Below are positions 9,413-19,021 of a stretch of 64,000 nt of DNA, in pieces. Under the pieces are notes generated by a model. That model had not been told where the DNA came from and made no database searches. It saw nothing but the letters and a program-made list of their open reading frames with translations. Origin of the DNA: Rhodospirillales bacterium BBD 1991-14 (GTDB lineage Bacteria; Pseudomonadota; Alphaproteobacteria; Kiloniellales; Kiloniellaceae); NCBI GenBank assembly GCA_001657395.1, contig LYSY01000008.1:186001-250000 (forward strand), in the 5' to 3' direction. The translations under genes and the position numbers were made by a program. Position 1 is the first letter of the stretch. Each line of letters starts with the position of its first letter.

Positions 9413-9694
9413 CACCCCCACCCCGACCCTCCCCCATCGAAGGGGGAGGGGGAAAGTATTGATGCGGCTTAGAAAGTTCCCCTCCCCCCTTGATTGGGGA
9501 AGGTCGGGAGGGGGGTGAGCCACGCCTTCGGTATCCTCTCCCACCAGGAGAGAGGGGTTCCTAGTGTGGCGCGGCGTTCAATGCTGTCACCCTCGGGCTC
9601 GACCCGAGGGTCCACCGGGCCGTTCGCTGGAACCCCTCCCGGTGAAACCCGGAACGCCGCCACCATGGATACTCGGGTCAAGCCCGAGTATGAC
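9413..9694. repeat. Dispersed hairpin-rich repeat, copy A (282 bp)
   Basis: This segment is repeated almost base for base at 11099-11381. It is a chain of small inverted repeats: CTCCCCC/GGGGGAG near 9430, CCTCTC/GAGAGG near 9537, CCCTCGGG/CCCGAGGG near 9590, and ATACTCGGG/CCCGAGTAT at its right end. It has no plausible coding function. The rest of the gap (9241-9412) holds only a fragment of the same material (a CCCTCGGGTCAAGCCC element near 9268). The whole 9241-9722 interval is therefore non-coding repeat DNA. Confidence 0.85.
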
Positions 9695-9722
9695 GAGATT
9701 AGAACGTACCGACGAAGGCGCT

Positions 9723-10205
9723 TTATCCCTTCAGCCTGACGCCCGGGCCGCCGTCCTTGCCGGCGGGGATGAAGACCGTGCCGGCGTCTTCGAGAGCGGC
9801 GCGCAGAGCAGCGAGGTTTTCCGGGTTGGGCACGCGGGCGCCGCGTTCGTAGTCGGCGATGGTGGAGCGGCCGAGGCCGGCGGACTCGGCAAGGTCGTTC
9901 TGGGAGAGGTTCAGCAGGAAGCGCCCGGCGCGGCAAAGTGCCGGGGAGAAGCCGTCACCGCCGCTGCCGCCGCCCCGGCTCCGGAGCCGCACCCCTGCCC
10001 CGCCGCCGTTCGCGTCCAGGAAGCGGACACCGGCGGACTCCAGGGCGCTGCGGATGGCTTGCAGGTTGTTGAACCACAAGACTTTGTTTTGCTGCTCAAA
10101 GTTTGAAACGGTCCCGTCAGAGACGTGCGCCATCTCCCCAAGTTCGTGTTGTGACAGCTTCAGCAATGCTCTGGCAGCGCGGCATTGTGCAGGGTTAATT
10201 GACAT
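9723..10205 (-). CDS. Tandem XRE-family helix-turn-helix regulator
   Basis: This 160-residue protein is made of two copies of one XRE-type unit. The first helix-turn-helix is at ~7-60 (CRAARALLKLSQHELGEMAH, then TVSNFEQQNK). It ends in a short tail GVRFLDANGGGAGVRL. After a Gly/Ser linker, the second unit is at ~90-160 (CRAGRFLLNLSQNDLAESAG, then TIADYERG) and ends GGPGVRLKG. The tail ending GVRL after each unit is typical of this regulator subfamily. The gene is divergent from another single-unit member at 10376, across a 170-bp spacer with two TTGACA motifs. Targets are unknown; autoregulation of the pair is plausible. Confidence 0.8.
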   Translation of the reverse strand: MSINPAQCRAARALLKLSQHELGEMAHVSDGTVSNFEQQNKVLWFNNLQAIRSALESAGVRFLDANGGGAGVRLRSRGGGSGGDGFSPALCRAGRFLLNLSQNDLAESAGLGRSTIADYERGARVPNPENLAALRAALEDAGTVFIPAGKDGGPGVRLKG

Positions 10206-10375
10206 TATCGGACTTGGTTAGAAAAAGTTTGACAGATATTTCGATTACCGGCACTATGCTTCCTACCCATTGCTTGCCGAGCAGCGACAGTCTGCCGGGC
10301 AAGCAAGCGGCGCGAGGGGGTGTTAGCGCACCCGTCCCGCGCCTGACCGCAACCAGACTTACACGGAGTCCGGTC

Positions 10376-10741
10376 ATGGCTGACCATACCCTTATCACGG
10401 ATTCGCCCGGCCCCAGCAATGCAGGCCCCAGCAATGCGGCCCCCGCTCCGCGCGAGGCCGGCAGGCCGCCGGTCCGCGAGCCGGCACCCATCACGGGTCC
10501 GCCCATCACAGGCGAGCAATGCCGGGCTGCCCGCGCCCTGCTGTTCTGGAGCCAGAACGACCTCGCCCGGCGCGCCCGGGTGAGCACGGTCACCATCCGC
10601 ACCTTCGAGCGCCGCCACAACTCCATCAGGCCCGCCACCGCTCAGTCGCTGCGCCTCATCTTCAACGCCGCCGGTGTGGACTTCATCGATGCGGACGAGC
10701 ACGGCGGGGTGGGCGTCTGCTTTGCCAAGCGCGGACGCTAA
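10376..10741 (+). CDS. XRE-family helix-turn-helix regulator
   Basis: This 121-residue protein has a Pro-rich N-terminal arm of about 45 residues and one XRE helix-turn-helix (CRAARALLFWSQNDLARRAR, then TVTIRTFERRHN). The tail GVDFIDADEHGGVGVCF is related to that of the neighbouring tandem regulator. I chose the ATG at 10376 because it has CGGAG just upstream. A longer frame from 10199 would overlap the divergent gene and has no site. A TTGACA at 10229-10234 could serve as its -35. It lies between the two copies of the 282-bp repeat. Confidence 0.72.
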   Translation: MADHTLITDSPGPSNAGPSNAAPAPREAGRPPVREPAPITGPPITGEQCRAARALLFWSQNDLARRARVSTVTIRTFERRHNSIRPATAQSLRLIFNAAGVDFIDADEHGGVGVCFAKRGR

Positions 10742-11098
10742 CGGGTCCCCCTCACCCAGCTTCGGCTAGGCTCACCCTTCGGGTTCGCCAAGCCTGCACA
10801 ACCCTCTCCCACCAGGGGAGAGGGATCTAAATGCAGGGGCGAGGCGCTTCTTGGTTCCCTCTCCCCTGGTGGGAGAGGGAGGAGCCCACCCCCGAAATCA
10901 ATAAAGGGTGGGAGGGTGAGGGGGACACGCACCGCCGACACTCCGCCACAGAGTCACCCTCCGGCTTGACCCGAGGGTCTATAGCACCTCCCGCTGGAAC
11001 CCTTACCGGAGGAACCCGGACCGCCACCACCATGGATACTCGGGTCGAGCCCTGACATGACGAGAGGAAATGTCCTGACGAAGGCGCGTTATCCCTTC
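10742..11098. repeat. Non-coding repeat DNA with a 23-bp inverted repeat
   Basis: This interval has no convincing gene. CCCTCTCCCACCAGGGGAGA (start 10802) is inverted exactly at 10858-10880, giving a long hairpin with a loop of about 33 bases. From about 10950 to 11055 it holds a diverged third copy of the right half of the 282-bp repeat, ending in CATGGATACTCGGGTCGAGC. Confidence 0.7.
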
Positions 11099-11381
11099 AC
11101 CCCCACCCCATCCCTCCCCCATCCAAGGGGGAGGGGGAAGGGATTGGGGCGGCGGCTCAAAAGATCCCCTCCCCCCTTGATGGGGGGAGGCCGGGAGGGG
11201 GGGTGAGCCACGCCTTCGGTGTCCTCTCCCACCAGGAGAGAGGGGTTCCTAGTGTGGCGCGGCGTTCAATGCTGTCACCCTCGGGCTCGACCCGAGGGTC
11301 CACCGGGCCGTTGCTGGGACCCTTGCCGGAAAGACCCGGACCGCCGCCGTCATGGATACTCGGGTCAAGCCCGAGTATGAC
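11099..11381. repeat. Dispersed hairpin-rich repeat, copy B (283 bp)
   Basis: This is the same orientation and order of hairpins as copy A at 9413-9694, with only scattered substitutions and indels. The central stretch from CACGCCTTCGGT to CCACCGGGCCGTT is nearly identical. The following 75 bp up to the GFA gene hold nothing I recognise. Confidence 0.85.
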
Positions 11382-11458
11382 AGATGTGACTTGGAGCCGG
11401 TGGCGGCGCTTTATTGATGCGGGGGTGATGCCGCCTGCCCACCCGATCCCCCACTGGC

Positions 11459-11896
11459 CTACGGCTGCTCGGCCGGCGGGGCGAACATGGCGAAGATCTC
11501 GGGGCCGGTCATGTTTTTCGTCTTGTTGGCGAAGGCGTAGTAGCCGGGCTTTTCGTCGATGAAGACCTGGGTGGTCATGGCGAAGTCGTCCTGGTCGTCG
11601 AACAGGCCGGCATAGAGATAGTGGTCGCCCGCCTCGACAAGGCGGTAGAAAAGGTTGCTGCCGCAGGTCTTGCAGAAGCCCCGCTCCGCCCAGTCGGAGG
11701 AGCGGTAGACGCCCACATTGTTCTCGCCCTCGATGGTGAGCGGGTCCTTGCCCACATAGACGGCGATGCCCGGGCCACCACCCCAGCGCCGGCACATATT
11801 GCAGTGGCAGGCGCCGACTTCCCTGTGGTCTCCGCGCACCGTGATCTTCACCGCGCCGCAGAGGCAGCTTGCGGTCGCTTTGCTGGCTTCGGCCAT
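11459..11896 (-). CDS. GFA/CENP-V family zinc-binding protein
   Basis: This is a 145-residue member of the glutathione-dependent formaldehyde-activating-like fold. The zinc ligands are visible as CLCGAV near residue 10, CHCNMC near 30 and CKTCGSN near 75. The rest is beta-rich. The start at 11896 has GGGAGAA upstream and leaves the first zinc motif ten residues in; the longer open frame upstream is not family-like. Most members have no proven activity, so a role in formaldehyde handling should not be assumed. Confidence 0.85.
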   Translation of the reverse strand: MAEASKATASCLCGAVKITVRGDHREVGACHCNMCRRWGGGPGIAVYVGKDPLTIEGENNVGVYRSSDWAERGFCKTCGSNLFYRLVEAGDHYLYAGLFDDQDDFAMTTQVFIDEKPGYYAFANKTKNMTGPEIFAMFAPPAEQP

Positions 11897-12130
11897 TGCG
11901 TTCTCCCATACCTGACCGTAACGGGGTTTACACGCCGGTGTCGTTCTACCCGACCCGCCGGGCCTTTGTCGAAACCGGCAGGGCCGCCCCGAAGGGCCCG
12001 GCAGTTCAGCCGTGACAATGGCCGGAACCGCGCTATATGTCATTGAGGGCGATCAATGCAGGGCCACCGGCTTTGCCGCCGGACCGACCCGAAGACGTAC
12101 CTGCCACCTTCAGGAAGCCCGCCCGACCCC

Positions 12131-13222
12131 ATGGATTCCCTGACCCAATTCGCGCTGGGCGCCGCTGTCGGCGCCGCCCTTTTGGGGCCGCGCATCGGCC
12201 CGCGCAGGGCCGCCATCGCCGGCGGCCTGCTGGGCACCCTGCCAGACCTGGATGTGCTCTATCCCTTCGACGATCCCATCGATGCCTTCACCCTCCACCG
12301 CGGCGCCACCCACTCGTTCTTCGTCCAGGCCCTGGCGGCCCCGGTCTTCGGAGAAGCGCTGGTGCGGCTGTTCGAGGGCCTGCGCGACCAGCGGCTGCGG
12401 AGCTATCTGGCCGTCTACCTGATCTTCGTCACCCACGCCATCATCGACGCGCTGACCGTCTACGGCACAAGGGTCTTCTGGCCGCTGTTCCCGGACCCGG
12501 TGGGCGCGGGATCGATCTTCATCATCGATCCGCTCTATACCCTGCCGTTGCTTGTGGTGGTGATCTGGGCCCTTTTCAAAGGAAACTGGACGCCGCGCTT
12601 CGGCAAGGCGGCGACCGCCGCGCTCATCGTCTCCACCGCCTATCTCGGCGCCGGATTGGCCGCACAGCAGGCAGTAGAGACAAGGGCGCGCACCTTGCTG
12701 GCGGAGGCCGGCGTCTACCCGGACCGCCTGCTGGCCAACCCGACGCCCTTCAACAGCCTGTTCTGGAAAGTGATCGCCGTGACCGGCGACCGCTACGTCA
12801 ATCTCTATGTTCCCCTCTTCGGGCCGCAGGAGCGGATCACCGCCTACATCCACCCGCGCGGCACCGAGCATCTGGAATGCCTCGGCGAGTCGGAGGCGCT
12901 GGACAAGCTTGCCGCCTTCAGCGACGGCTTCTACGGCGTGGACCTGGAAGACGGGGAGGTCGTGGTCTCCGACCTGCGCATGGGGATGACGCCCAACTAC
13001 GTCTTCCGCTTCGCCATTGCCGAGGAAACCGCCGAGGGCCTGGAAGCCATGGCGCCGGAGCGCCGGCGCAGCCAGCGCCAGGCAGAGGGCGATCTGGACT
13101 GGCTGCTCGCCAACCTCTCCGGCGAAGCCGCCCTGCGCCCGGTGGAGACGCCCTGGGTGGCGGATCTGTCTGGCCCGACCGCCTTCGCAGGATCGGGAAC
13201 TCCGGCAACAACCGGCTGCTGA
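12131..13222 (+). CDS. Membrane-bound metal-dependent hydrolase, YdjM family
   Basis: This 363-residue protein opens with MDSLTQFALGAAVGAALLGP and carries DLDVLYPF and the His motif HRGATHSFF. These are hallmarks of the YdjM/DUF457 inner-membrane family. Several hydrophobic segments follow (LAVYLIFVTHAIIDAL, LPLLVVVIWALF, ALIVSTAYLGAGLAA). The C-terminal third is soluble and predicted outside the membrane core. The ATG at 12131 is chosen because the family starts here; the open frame extends 75 bp further upstream. Substrate unknown. Confidence 0.8.
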   Translation: MDSLTQFALGAAVGAALLGPRIGPRRAAIAGGLLGTLPDLDVLYPFDDPIDAFTLHRGATHSFFVQALAAPVFGEALVRLFEGLRDQRLRSYLAVYLIFVTHAIIDALTVYGTRVFWPLFPDPVGAGSIFIIDPLYTLPLLVVVIWALFKGNWTPRFGKAATAALIVSTAYLGAGLAAQQAVETRARTLLAEAGVYPDRLLANPTPFNSLFWKVIAVTGDRYVNLYVPLFGPQERITAYIHPRGTEHLECLGESEALDKLAAFSDGFYGVDLEDGEVVVSDLRMGMTPNYVFRFAIAEETAEGLEAMAPERRRSQRQAEGDLDWLLANLSGEAALRPVETPWVADLSGPTAFAGSGTPATTGC

Positions 13223-13354
13223 CGCGGCGCCCGCCTTCCCGGCTTGAACCGCTGCGCCGCGGACCGCGACCTACAGTGGACAGGTGACCGCTCGGCCTCC
13301 GAAACGCCCCGGAAAGCCCCGGAAAGCCCGCCAACAGAACGAAGCGAAGAGATC

Positions 13355-13807
13355 ATGAACGGAATGACCCGCCTCTGGGCCGCTCTCCTGCTCGCCGCCG
13401 GTACGGTGGCTGGTGCTGGCGCCGGCGCCGGCCCGGCAGGCGCGCAGGAGCAGGAGTACCTGCTCTACGGCGGCAGGGACCTCAACATCTTCCTGGGCTG
13501 CCTGAACTGTTCGCGCTTTGACGGCGACTCGGTCTGGAACAAGGCGGGCGCCTACGGCTCCGAACACGACCGCTCGACGATCTGGAGCAAGGCCAGCCCT
13601 TACGGCTCCCCCTACAACGACCTGAGCCCCTGGCACCCGCACTCCACCGACGCCCCGGTGGTGCGCGACCGCAGCGGCAGGAGCTACGGCAGGTTTACCC
13701 GCAATGTCTTCGACCGCGAGCGGACCGACGTCGAATCGTTGCTCTGGATCCTGGACAACTACGACAGCATCATCGCCGACCTGGACAGCGTCCGGCAGCG
13801 CTACTGA
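13355..13807 (+). CDS. Small secreted protein with repeated aromatic/YGS motifs
   Basis: This 150-residue protein has a signal peptide (MNGMTRLWAALLLAAGTVAG, cleavage likely after AGAQ). The mature part has a Cys pair in FLGCLNCSRFD. Two similar units follow, SVWNKAGAYGSEHDRS and TIWSKASPYGSPYNDL, then a VVRDRSGRSYGRFT segment. The pattern of IW-N/S-K...YGS units followed by a D..G..YG..T strand occurs in small exported bacterial proteins of unknown role. RBS-like GAAGCGAAGAG precedes the ATG. No enzymatic motif is present. Confidence 0.7.
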   Translation: MNGMTRLWAALLLAAGTVAGAGAGAGPAGAQEQEYLLYGGRDLNIFLGCLNCSRFDGDSVWNKAGAYGSEHDRSTIWSKASPYGSPYNDLSPWHPHSTDAPVVRDRSGRSYGRFTRNVFDRERTDVESLLWILDNYDSIIADLDSVRQRY

Positions 13808-13845
13808 CGCGAAGCGGCCGCGCGCTGGGGAGTGAACGCCGGCGC

Positions 13846-14475
13846 TCACACCTCCGCCTTCCTGGCGACGATAAAGGCGGTGATGCCGTCGGGCGGCAGC
13901 CAGAGGCGCTCGATCTCGAAGCCGGCGGCCGTCACGCTGTCTTCCATCTCTTTGGCTTTGAAGACCTTGACCATCGGCATCAGGCCGAGCATCCGGCCCA
14001 GCGGATTGATGAGCCCGATGTAGCGCATCATGCTCTCGCCCAGGCAGACGGTGCTGCTGACGAAGAGGCCGCCGGGTTTCAGCATCCGGTGAATCCTGGC
14101 CATCGACGCCTCCTTGTCGGTCACAAGGTGCAGCAGGCTGAGCGCCAGCACGGCATCGAGGCTTTCATCGGGTGCGGTAAAGTCATCGATCGCCGCGCAG
14201 GCGAAGGTGATGTTGTCGATCCCGGCGGTCTCGACCTTACCCTTGGCGATCTCCAGCATCCTGGCGGAGATGTCGACGGCGTGGATGTGCTTCACAAAGG
14301 GGGCGTGGACCATGGCGGTCGAGCCGGTGCCGCAGCCGAGTTCCAGCACCTCCATATCAGGACGGAAATACTCCTGTGTGATCTTCAGTTTCTTCTGGTA
14401 GGACGCCTCGTCACTGACCGGCTTCTTCGAATAACGAAGCGCAACGTTGTCCCAAAACCTGGCTGCCTGAGCCAT
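13846..14475 (-). CDS. Class I SAM-dependent methyltransferase
   Basis: This 209-residue protein has the SAM-binding motif VLELGCGTGS, the acidic loop in HIHAVDISARML, and the post-II/III region AVLALSLLHLV and MLKPGGLFV. The start at 14475 follows GGGAGATTCT and gives a protein beginning MAQAARFWDNVALRYSKKP. The C-terminal MAAGFEIE-like segment fits the UbiE/MenG-like small-molecule group, but the substrate cannot be named. The open frame extends upstream without homology. Confidence 0.82.
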   Translation of the reverse strand: MAQAARFWDNVALRYSKKPVSDEASYQKKLKITQEYFRPDMEVLELGCGTGSTAMVHAPFVKHIHAVDISARMLEIAKGKVETAGIDNITFACAAIDDFTAPDESLDAVLALSLLHLVTDKEASMARIHRMLKPGGLFVSSTVCLGESMMRYIGLINPLGRMLGLMPMVKVFKAKEMEDSVTAAGFEIERLWLPPDGITAFIVARKAEV

Positions 14476-14759
14476 AGAATCTCCCACTAACAACAATACC
14501 CAAGAAGGACTCCGGCCCCACCCGCGGCCGGCGCCGCGCAAGGTCCTCCCGCCGACCTCAAAATGCAAAGGCTTTGTTTTAGCCCATCCTGAAAAGGCAG
14601 GACCGGCTTGGCGGCAGCGTCTACCTCCAATGATCTGCCAACGGCTCCGCCGGTGACACCGCAGGGCCACCGCGCGGCTGTCACAGTAGCGGTCTAACCT
14701 GGCAGTCCTGCGGCGCGTCTTGATGGAGTCCGCCTGAGCTTTGCGAGAGGACGGTGCCC
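14476..14759. other. Divergent intergenic region, 284 bp
   Basis: This is the spacer between a methyltransferase and a secreted protein transcribed away from it. It is GC-rich with no repeat or RNA gene that I can see. Promoters for both genes must lie here, but I cannot point to clear boxes. Confidence 0.4.
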
Positions 14760-16019
14760 ATGAACCTCCTTGCGACCTTCCTGCCGGCTTCGGCAGCGCT
14801 GCTGGGGCTACTGCTTGTGGCCTCCCCGGCCGCGGCACTGTCGCCACAGGCCGACGAGATCTCGCCCGTTGCGCCGCCCGCCGGCTGGTCGCTGGAACGG
14901 GACGGCGCGGTACAGGTCTTCCGCAAGACTTTCGGTGGACAGGCCATGACCCTGCGCGTGCTGCCCTGGGCCCCGCTCGGCGGCCAGCCGCTCACCGCTT
15001 GGCTGCGCGAACGCTGGGACGCACCGCTGGGCCCCCTGGCCGTGGCCGCACGCACCGGCGACGGCCCCAAGGCGCTGAGCGGCACGGACGCACGCGGCGG
15101 CTACGCCTTCGCCATCGTCACCCGGCGCCTGGAGCCGCAAGGGGGCGGCAAGGCCTCCTCCATGCTGGCCGCCTGCGCGCGCGAAGGCCGCGCTCTCGTG
15201 GCGAACCTCTACGGCCCGCCGGCCGCCTTCGCCAAGCGGGCGGTGCAGCGCGAAGCGCAAGCCATCACCCAAACCGCCTGCGCCACGCCACCGCAGGCCG
15301 CCGGATCGCCGGACCAACCCGGCTGGGCCGACCCGCGCCCGCAGGAAGCGACAACCCGCCCGCCTCTGGAGCGTCCGACCCTGCAACCCGGCGCACCGCC
15401 GCGAGGCTTCGAGCGCATCTGGTACATCGGCGACTTCGTGCCCGGCATCGCCGGCATGACCGCGCGCCAGAAGGCGGTCATCACCTTCGCCGACAAGACG
15501 GTCTCCGACGATATCGACACCATCTTCGCCGACGGCATCGCCGTCTCGAAGCAGCGCAATCCCAAGGACTGGGGCGTCTGGCGGATCAACGGCAAGGGGG
15601 AACTGGAGATACGCTGGGCCGGCAAAGACACATTCAGCGACTTCTACCTGACGCGCCACACCGATGCCGGCGCCGCCGACAAGCGCCTGGAGGGCTGCTT
15701 CTCCTCCCGCAGCGGTCATTCGATCGGCTTCGGGGCCGGCGCCACCCATTCCTTTTCCGTCAACACCTGGTGCTTCGCCGGGAACGGGCGCTTTTCCAAC
15801 GACAAGGCCGTCTCGCTAGCCTCCGGCGGGTCCGGCGGCCCGGCCTCCGCCGGGCTTGCCAGCAGCGATAGCACCGGCTGGTACCGCATCGACGGCAACG
15901 TCATCCAGCTGGTCTACGACAACGGCCGCCGGCTCACCACGTCCTTTGCGATGATGGACGAGGACGATGCAACGAAACCCACCGATCTGCTGCTCGGCTC
16001 CGGCCACTACGACGAGTGA
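14760..16019 (+). CDS. Secreted protein of unknown function
   Basis: This 419-residue protein starts at the ATG after GCGAGAGG. It has a clean signal peptide (MNLLATFLPASAALLGLLLV, cleavage near AAA). Residues ~35-170 form one globular region with two cysteines. A Pro/Gln-rich linker follows (~185-215). The C-terminal ~200 residues are beta-rich with repeated Gly-Trp/Tyr patterns (IWYIGDFVPGIAGMT; WGVWRINGKGELEIRW; GWYRIDGNVIQLVYDNG), like strands of a barrel or lipocalin-type fold. I recognise no family. It ends 30 bp from the convergent gcvP. Confidence 0.7.
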   Translation: MNLLATFLPASAALLGLLLVASPAAALSPQADEISPVAPPAGWSLERDGAVQVFRKTFGGQAMTLRVLPWAPLGGQPLTAWLRERWDAPLGPLAVAARTGDGPKALSGTDARGGYAFAIVTRRLEPQGGGKASSMLAACAREGRALVANLYGPPAAFAKRAVQREAQAITQTACATPPQAAGSPDQPGWADPRPQEATTRPPLERPTLQPGAPPRGFERIWYIGDFVPGIAGMTARQKAVITFADKTVSDDIDTIFADGIAVSKQRNPKDWGVWRINGKGELEIRWAGKDTFSDFYLTRHTDAGAADKRLEGCFSSRSGHSIGFGAGATHSFSVNTWCFAGNGRFSNDKAVSLASGGSGGPASAGLASSDSTGWYRIDGNVIQLVYDNGRRLTTSFAMMDEDDATKPTDLLLGSGHYDE

Positions 16020-16049
16020 CCGGATGCCGCCTGGGACGGGCCGCGCCGC

Positions 16050-18950
16050 CTACTCCGCCGCCTCCTGGTAGGCCTCCATGGGCGGGCAGGTGCAGACCAG
16101 ATTGCGGTCGCCGGCGACGTTGTCGATGCGGGCGACCGGCGGCCAGTACTTGTCCTCCTGCATGCCGGGCAGCGGGAAGAAGGCGCGCGCCTTGCCGTAG
16201 GGCCGGTCCCAGTCGCCCAGCAGCAGGCTGTGGGTATGGGGGGCGTTGTGCAGCAGGTTGTTCGCGGCATCCGCGGCGCCGTTCTCCACCTCGGCGATCT
16301 CCCGCCGGATGGCGATCATGGCGTCGCAGAAGCGGTCCAGCTCCCGCTTGGACTCGCTTTCCGTCGGCTCGATCATCAGGGTGTCGGCGACGGGGAAGGA
16401 CATGGTGGGGGCGTGGAAGCCGTAATCCACCAGCCGCTTGGCCACGTCCTCGACGGAGATGCCGCAAGCTTCCTTGATAGGCCTGAGATCGATGATGCAC
16501 TCGTGCGCCACCATGCCGTTCTGGCCGGTGTAGAGCACAGGGAAATGGGGCGCCAGGCGGTGCGCCACGTAGTTGGCGCCGAGGATCGCCATCTGGGTCG
16601 CCCGGGTCAGCCCCTCCGCCCCCATCATGGCGATGTAGGCCCAGGAGATCGGCAGGATGCTGGAGGAGCCCCAGGGCGCGGCGGAGATGGTGCCGATGGT
16701 GCCGGCCGGCCCCGCCGCCGGATTGACGCCCGGGACCACCGGATGGTCGGGCAGGAAGGGCGCAAGATGGGCCATCACCCCGATGGGCCCCATGCCGGGG
16801 CCACCACCGCCGTGGGGAATGCAGAAGGTCTTGTGCAGGTTCATGTGGGAAACGTCGGCGCCGATCTCCCCCGGCTTGCAGACGCCCAGCAGCGCGTTCA
16901 GGTTAGCGCCGTCCATGTAAACCTGGCCGCCGTTGTCGTGGATGATGCGGCAGATCTCGCGGATCGCCTCCTCGAAGACGCCGTGGGTCGAGGGGTAGGT
17001 GACCATCAGTGCCGCCAGGTTGTCGCGGTGCTCGGCGGCCTTGGCCCTGAGGTCCTCGACGTCGACGTTGCCCTGGTCGTCGCAGGCGACCACGACGACG
17101 CGCAGTCCGGCCATGGTGGCCGAGGCCGGGTTGGTCCCGTGCGCCGAGGAGGGGATCAGGCAGATGTTGCGATGCCCCTCGCCGCGGCTCTCATGGTACT
17201 TGCAGATGGTCATGAGCCCGGCGTACTCGCCCTGGGAGCCGGCATTGGGCTGCAGGGAGACCGCCTCGAAGCCGGTGACCGCGCAGAGCATGGCCTCCAG
17301 CCGGTCGAAGAGCTGGCGGTAGCCGGCGGCCTGGTCAAGCGGCGCGAAGGGATGCAGGTCGGCGAACTCGGGCCAGGTGACGGCCTCCATCTCCGTCGTC
17401 GCGTTCAGCTTCATGGTGCAGGAGCCGAGCGGGATCATGGCGCGGTCCAGCGCGATGTCCTTGGACTGGAGCCGGCGCAGGTAGCGCAGCATCTCTGTCT
17501 CGGCGTGATAGAGGTTGAAGACCGGATGGGTGAGGAAATCGCTGCGCCGGCGCAGCGCCTCGGGGATTCCCGACCGGGCTTCGTTCTCCAAGGTCTCCAC
17601 CGTCGGCGCGTCGCCCTTCGCGAAGGCCTCCAGCAACAGGTCCAGGTGCTCGCGGGTCGTTACTTCGTCGAGGGCGATGCCCAGGCGGTCGCCGTCGATG
17701 GGGCGCAGGTTGATGCCCGCGGCCCGGGCGGCGGCGACCAGCGCCGCGGCGCGCCCCGGCGCCTTCACCGTCAGGGTGTCGAAGTAGCTGTCGTTCTCCA
17801 CGACATAGCCGAGGCGGGCGAGGCCGCCGGCGAGGATGCCGGTCAGGCGCTGCACGCGCTGGGCGATGGTCCTGAGGCCGTCCGGGCCGTGATAGGTGGC
17901 ATAGAGCCCGGCGATGATGGCGAGCAGAACCTGGGCGGTGCAGATGTTGCTGGTCGCCTTCTCGCGGCGGATGTGCTGTTCGCGGGTCTGCAGGGCCATG
18001 CGCAGGGCCGGCCGTCCCTCGGCATCGACGGAGACGCCGATGAGGCGGCCGGGCACCGAGCGCTTATAGGCTTCGCGTGTCGCGAAATAGGCCGCGTGCG
18101 GGCCGCCATAGCCCATCGGCACGCCGAAGCGCTGGGAGGAGCCGACGACGATGTCGGCGCCCATCTCGCCCGGCGGCGTGATCAGGGTCAGCGCCAGCAG
18201 ATCGGCGGCTACGATGGCCAGCGCCTTCTGGCCATGCAGCGTCTCGACGACCGGCGTCAGATCGCGCACATGACCATAGGTGCCCGGATACTGCAGCAGG
18301 GCGCCGAAGACCTCCTGGCCGGCAAGATCGCTGTCGGGGTCGCCGACGACAAGCTCGATACCCAGGGGCCGCGCCCTGGTCCGCAGAACCGCCAGGGTCT
18401 GAGGATGGCAGTCCTCGGCGACGAAAAAGCGGTCGGACTTGGACTTGGCGACGCGGTGGGCCATGGCCATGGCTTCCGCCGCCGCCGTCGCCTCGTCCAG
18501 CAGCGAGGCGTTGGCCAGTTCCATCCCGGTCAGATCGATGACCATCTGCTGGAAGTTCAGCAGCGCTTCGAGCCGGCCCTGGCTGACCTCGGCCTGGTAG
18601 GGCGTATAGGCCGTGTACCAGCCCGGGTTCTCGAGCACGCGGCGCACGATGACACCGGGCAGGATGGTGTTGGAGTAGCCCATGCCGATCATCGAAACCA
18701 TGACCTGGTTCCTGTCGGCCATGGCGCGCAGGGCCTCGAGGGCGCCGCGTTCGCTGACGACGGGCGGCAGGGGCATGGGCGTCTCGCTGCGGATGGCCGA
18801 CGGCACCGCCTTGTCGATCAGGGCCTCCAGAGAGTCCAAGCCCAGGCTGTCCAGCATCGCGCGGGTCTGCGGTTCGCCGGGGCCGATGTGACGGCGAACG
18901 AAGTCGTCCTTCACTTCCAACTCCGCCAGGCTGCGCACTGCGTCACTCAT
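16050..18950 (-). CDS. gcvP: Glycine dehydrogenase (decarboxylating), P-protein
   Basis: This single-chain P-protein of 966 residues has its two homologous halves fused. It decarboxylates glycine and passes the aminomethyl group to lipoyl-GcvH. The PLP lysine lies in [33 protein letters not shown] near the N-terminus and [15 protein letters not shown] between the halves are family signatures. The ATG at 18950 has GGAGACAAGC upstream and gives the usual start. It is third in the riboswitch-controlled gcvTHP unit, 71 bp after gcvH. Confidence 0.97.
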   Translation of the reverse strand: MSDAVRSLAELEVKDDFVRRHIGPGEPQTRAMLDSLGLDSLEALIDKAVPSAIRSETPMPLPPVVSERGALEALRAMADRNQVMVSMIGMGYSNTILPGVIVRRVLENPGWYTAYTPYQAEVSQGRLEALLNFQQMVIDLTGMELANASLLDEATAAAEAMAMAHRVAKSKSDRFFVAEDCHPQTLAVLRTRARPLGIELVVGDPDSDLAGQEVFGALLQYPGTYGHVRDLTPVVETLHGQKALAIVAADLLALTLITPPGEMGADIVVGSSQRFGVPMGYGGPHAAYFATREAYKRSVPGRLIGVSVDAEGRPALRMALQTREQHIRREKATSNICTAQVLLAIIAGLYATYHGPDGLRTIAQRVQRLTGILAGGLARLGYVVENDSYFDTLTVKAPGRAAALVAAARAAGINLRPIDGDRLGIALDEVTTREHLDLLLEAFAKGDAPTVETLENEARSGIPEALRRRSDFLTHPVFNLYHAETEMLRYLRRLQSKDIALDRAMIPLGSCTMKLNATTEMEAVTWPEFADLHPFAPLDQAAGYRQLFDRLEAMLCAVTGFEAVSLQPNAGSQGEYAGLMTICKYHESRGEGHRNICLIPSSAHGTNPASATMAGLRVVVVACDDQGNVDVEDLRAKAAEHRDNLAALMVTYPSTHGVFEEAIREICRIIHDNGGQVYMDGANLNALLGVCKPGEIGADVSHMNLHKTFCIPHGGGGPGMGPIGVMAHLAPFLPDHPVVPGVNPAAGPAGTIGTISAAPWGSSSILPISWAYIAMMGAEGLTRATQMAILGANYVAHRLAPHFPVLYTGQNGMVAHECIIDLRPIKEACGISVEDVAKRLVDYGFHAPTMSFPVADTLMIEPTESESKRELDRFCDAMIAIRREIAEVENGAADAANNLLHNAPHTHSLLLGDWDRPYGKARAFFPLPGMQEDKYWPPVARIDNVAGDRNLVCTCPPMEAYQEAAE

Positions 18951-19021
18951 GCTTGTCTCCCTTTTGGTCCTTCTTGGTCCCTGCCACCGACCGGAAACCC
19001 CCAAACCTTTACCCGGGCTTC

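Noticed and set aside
11157-11909. 250-residue gene across repeat copy B
   Set aside because: Part of it is repeat DNA and part is a shadow of the GFA gene in another frame.
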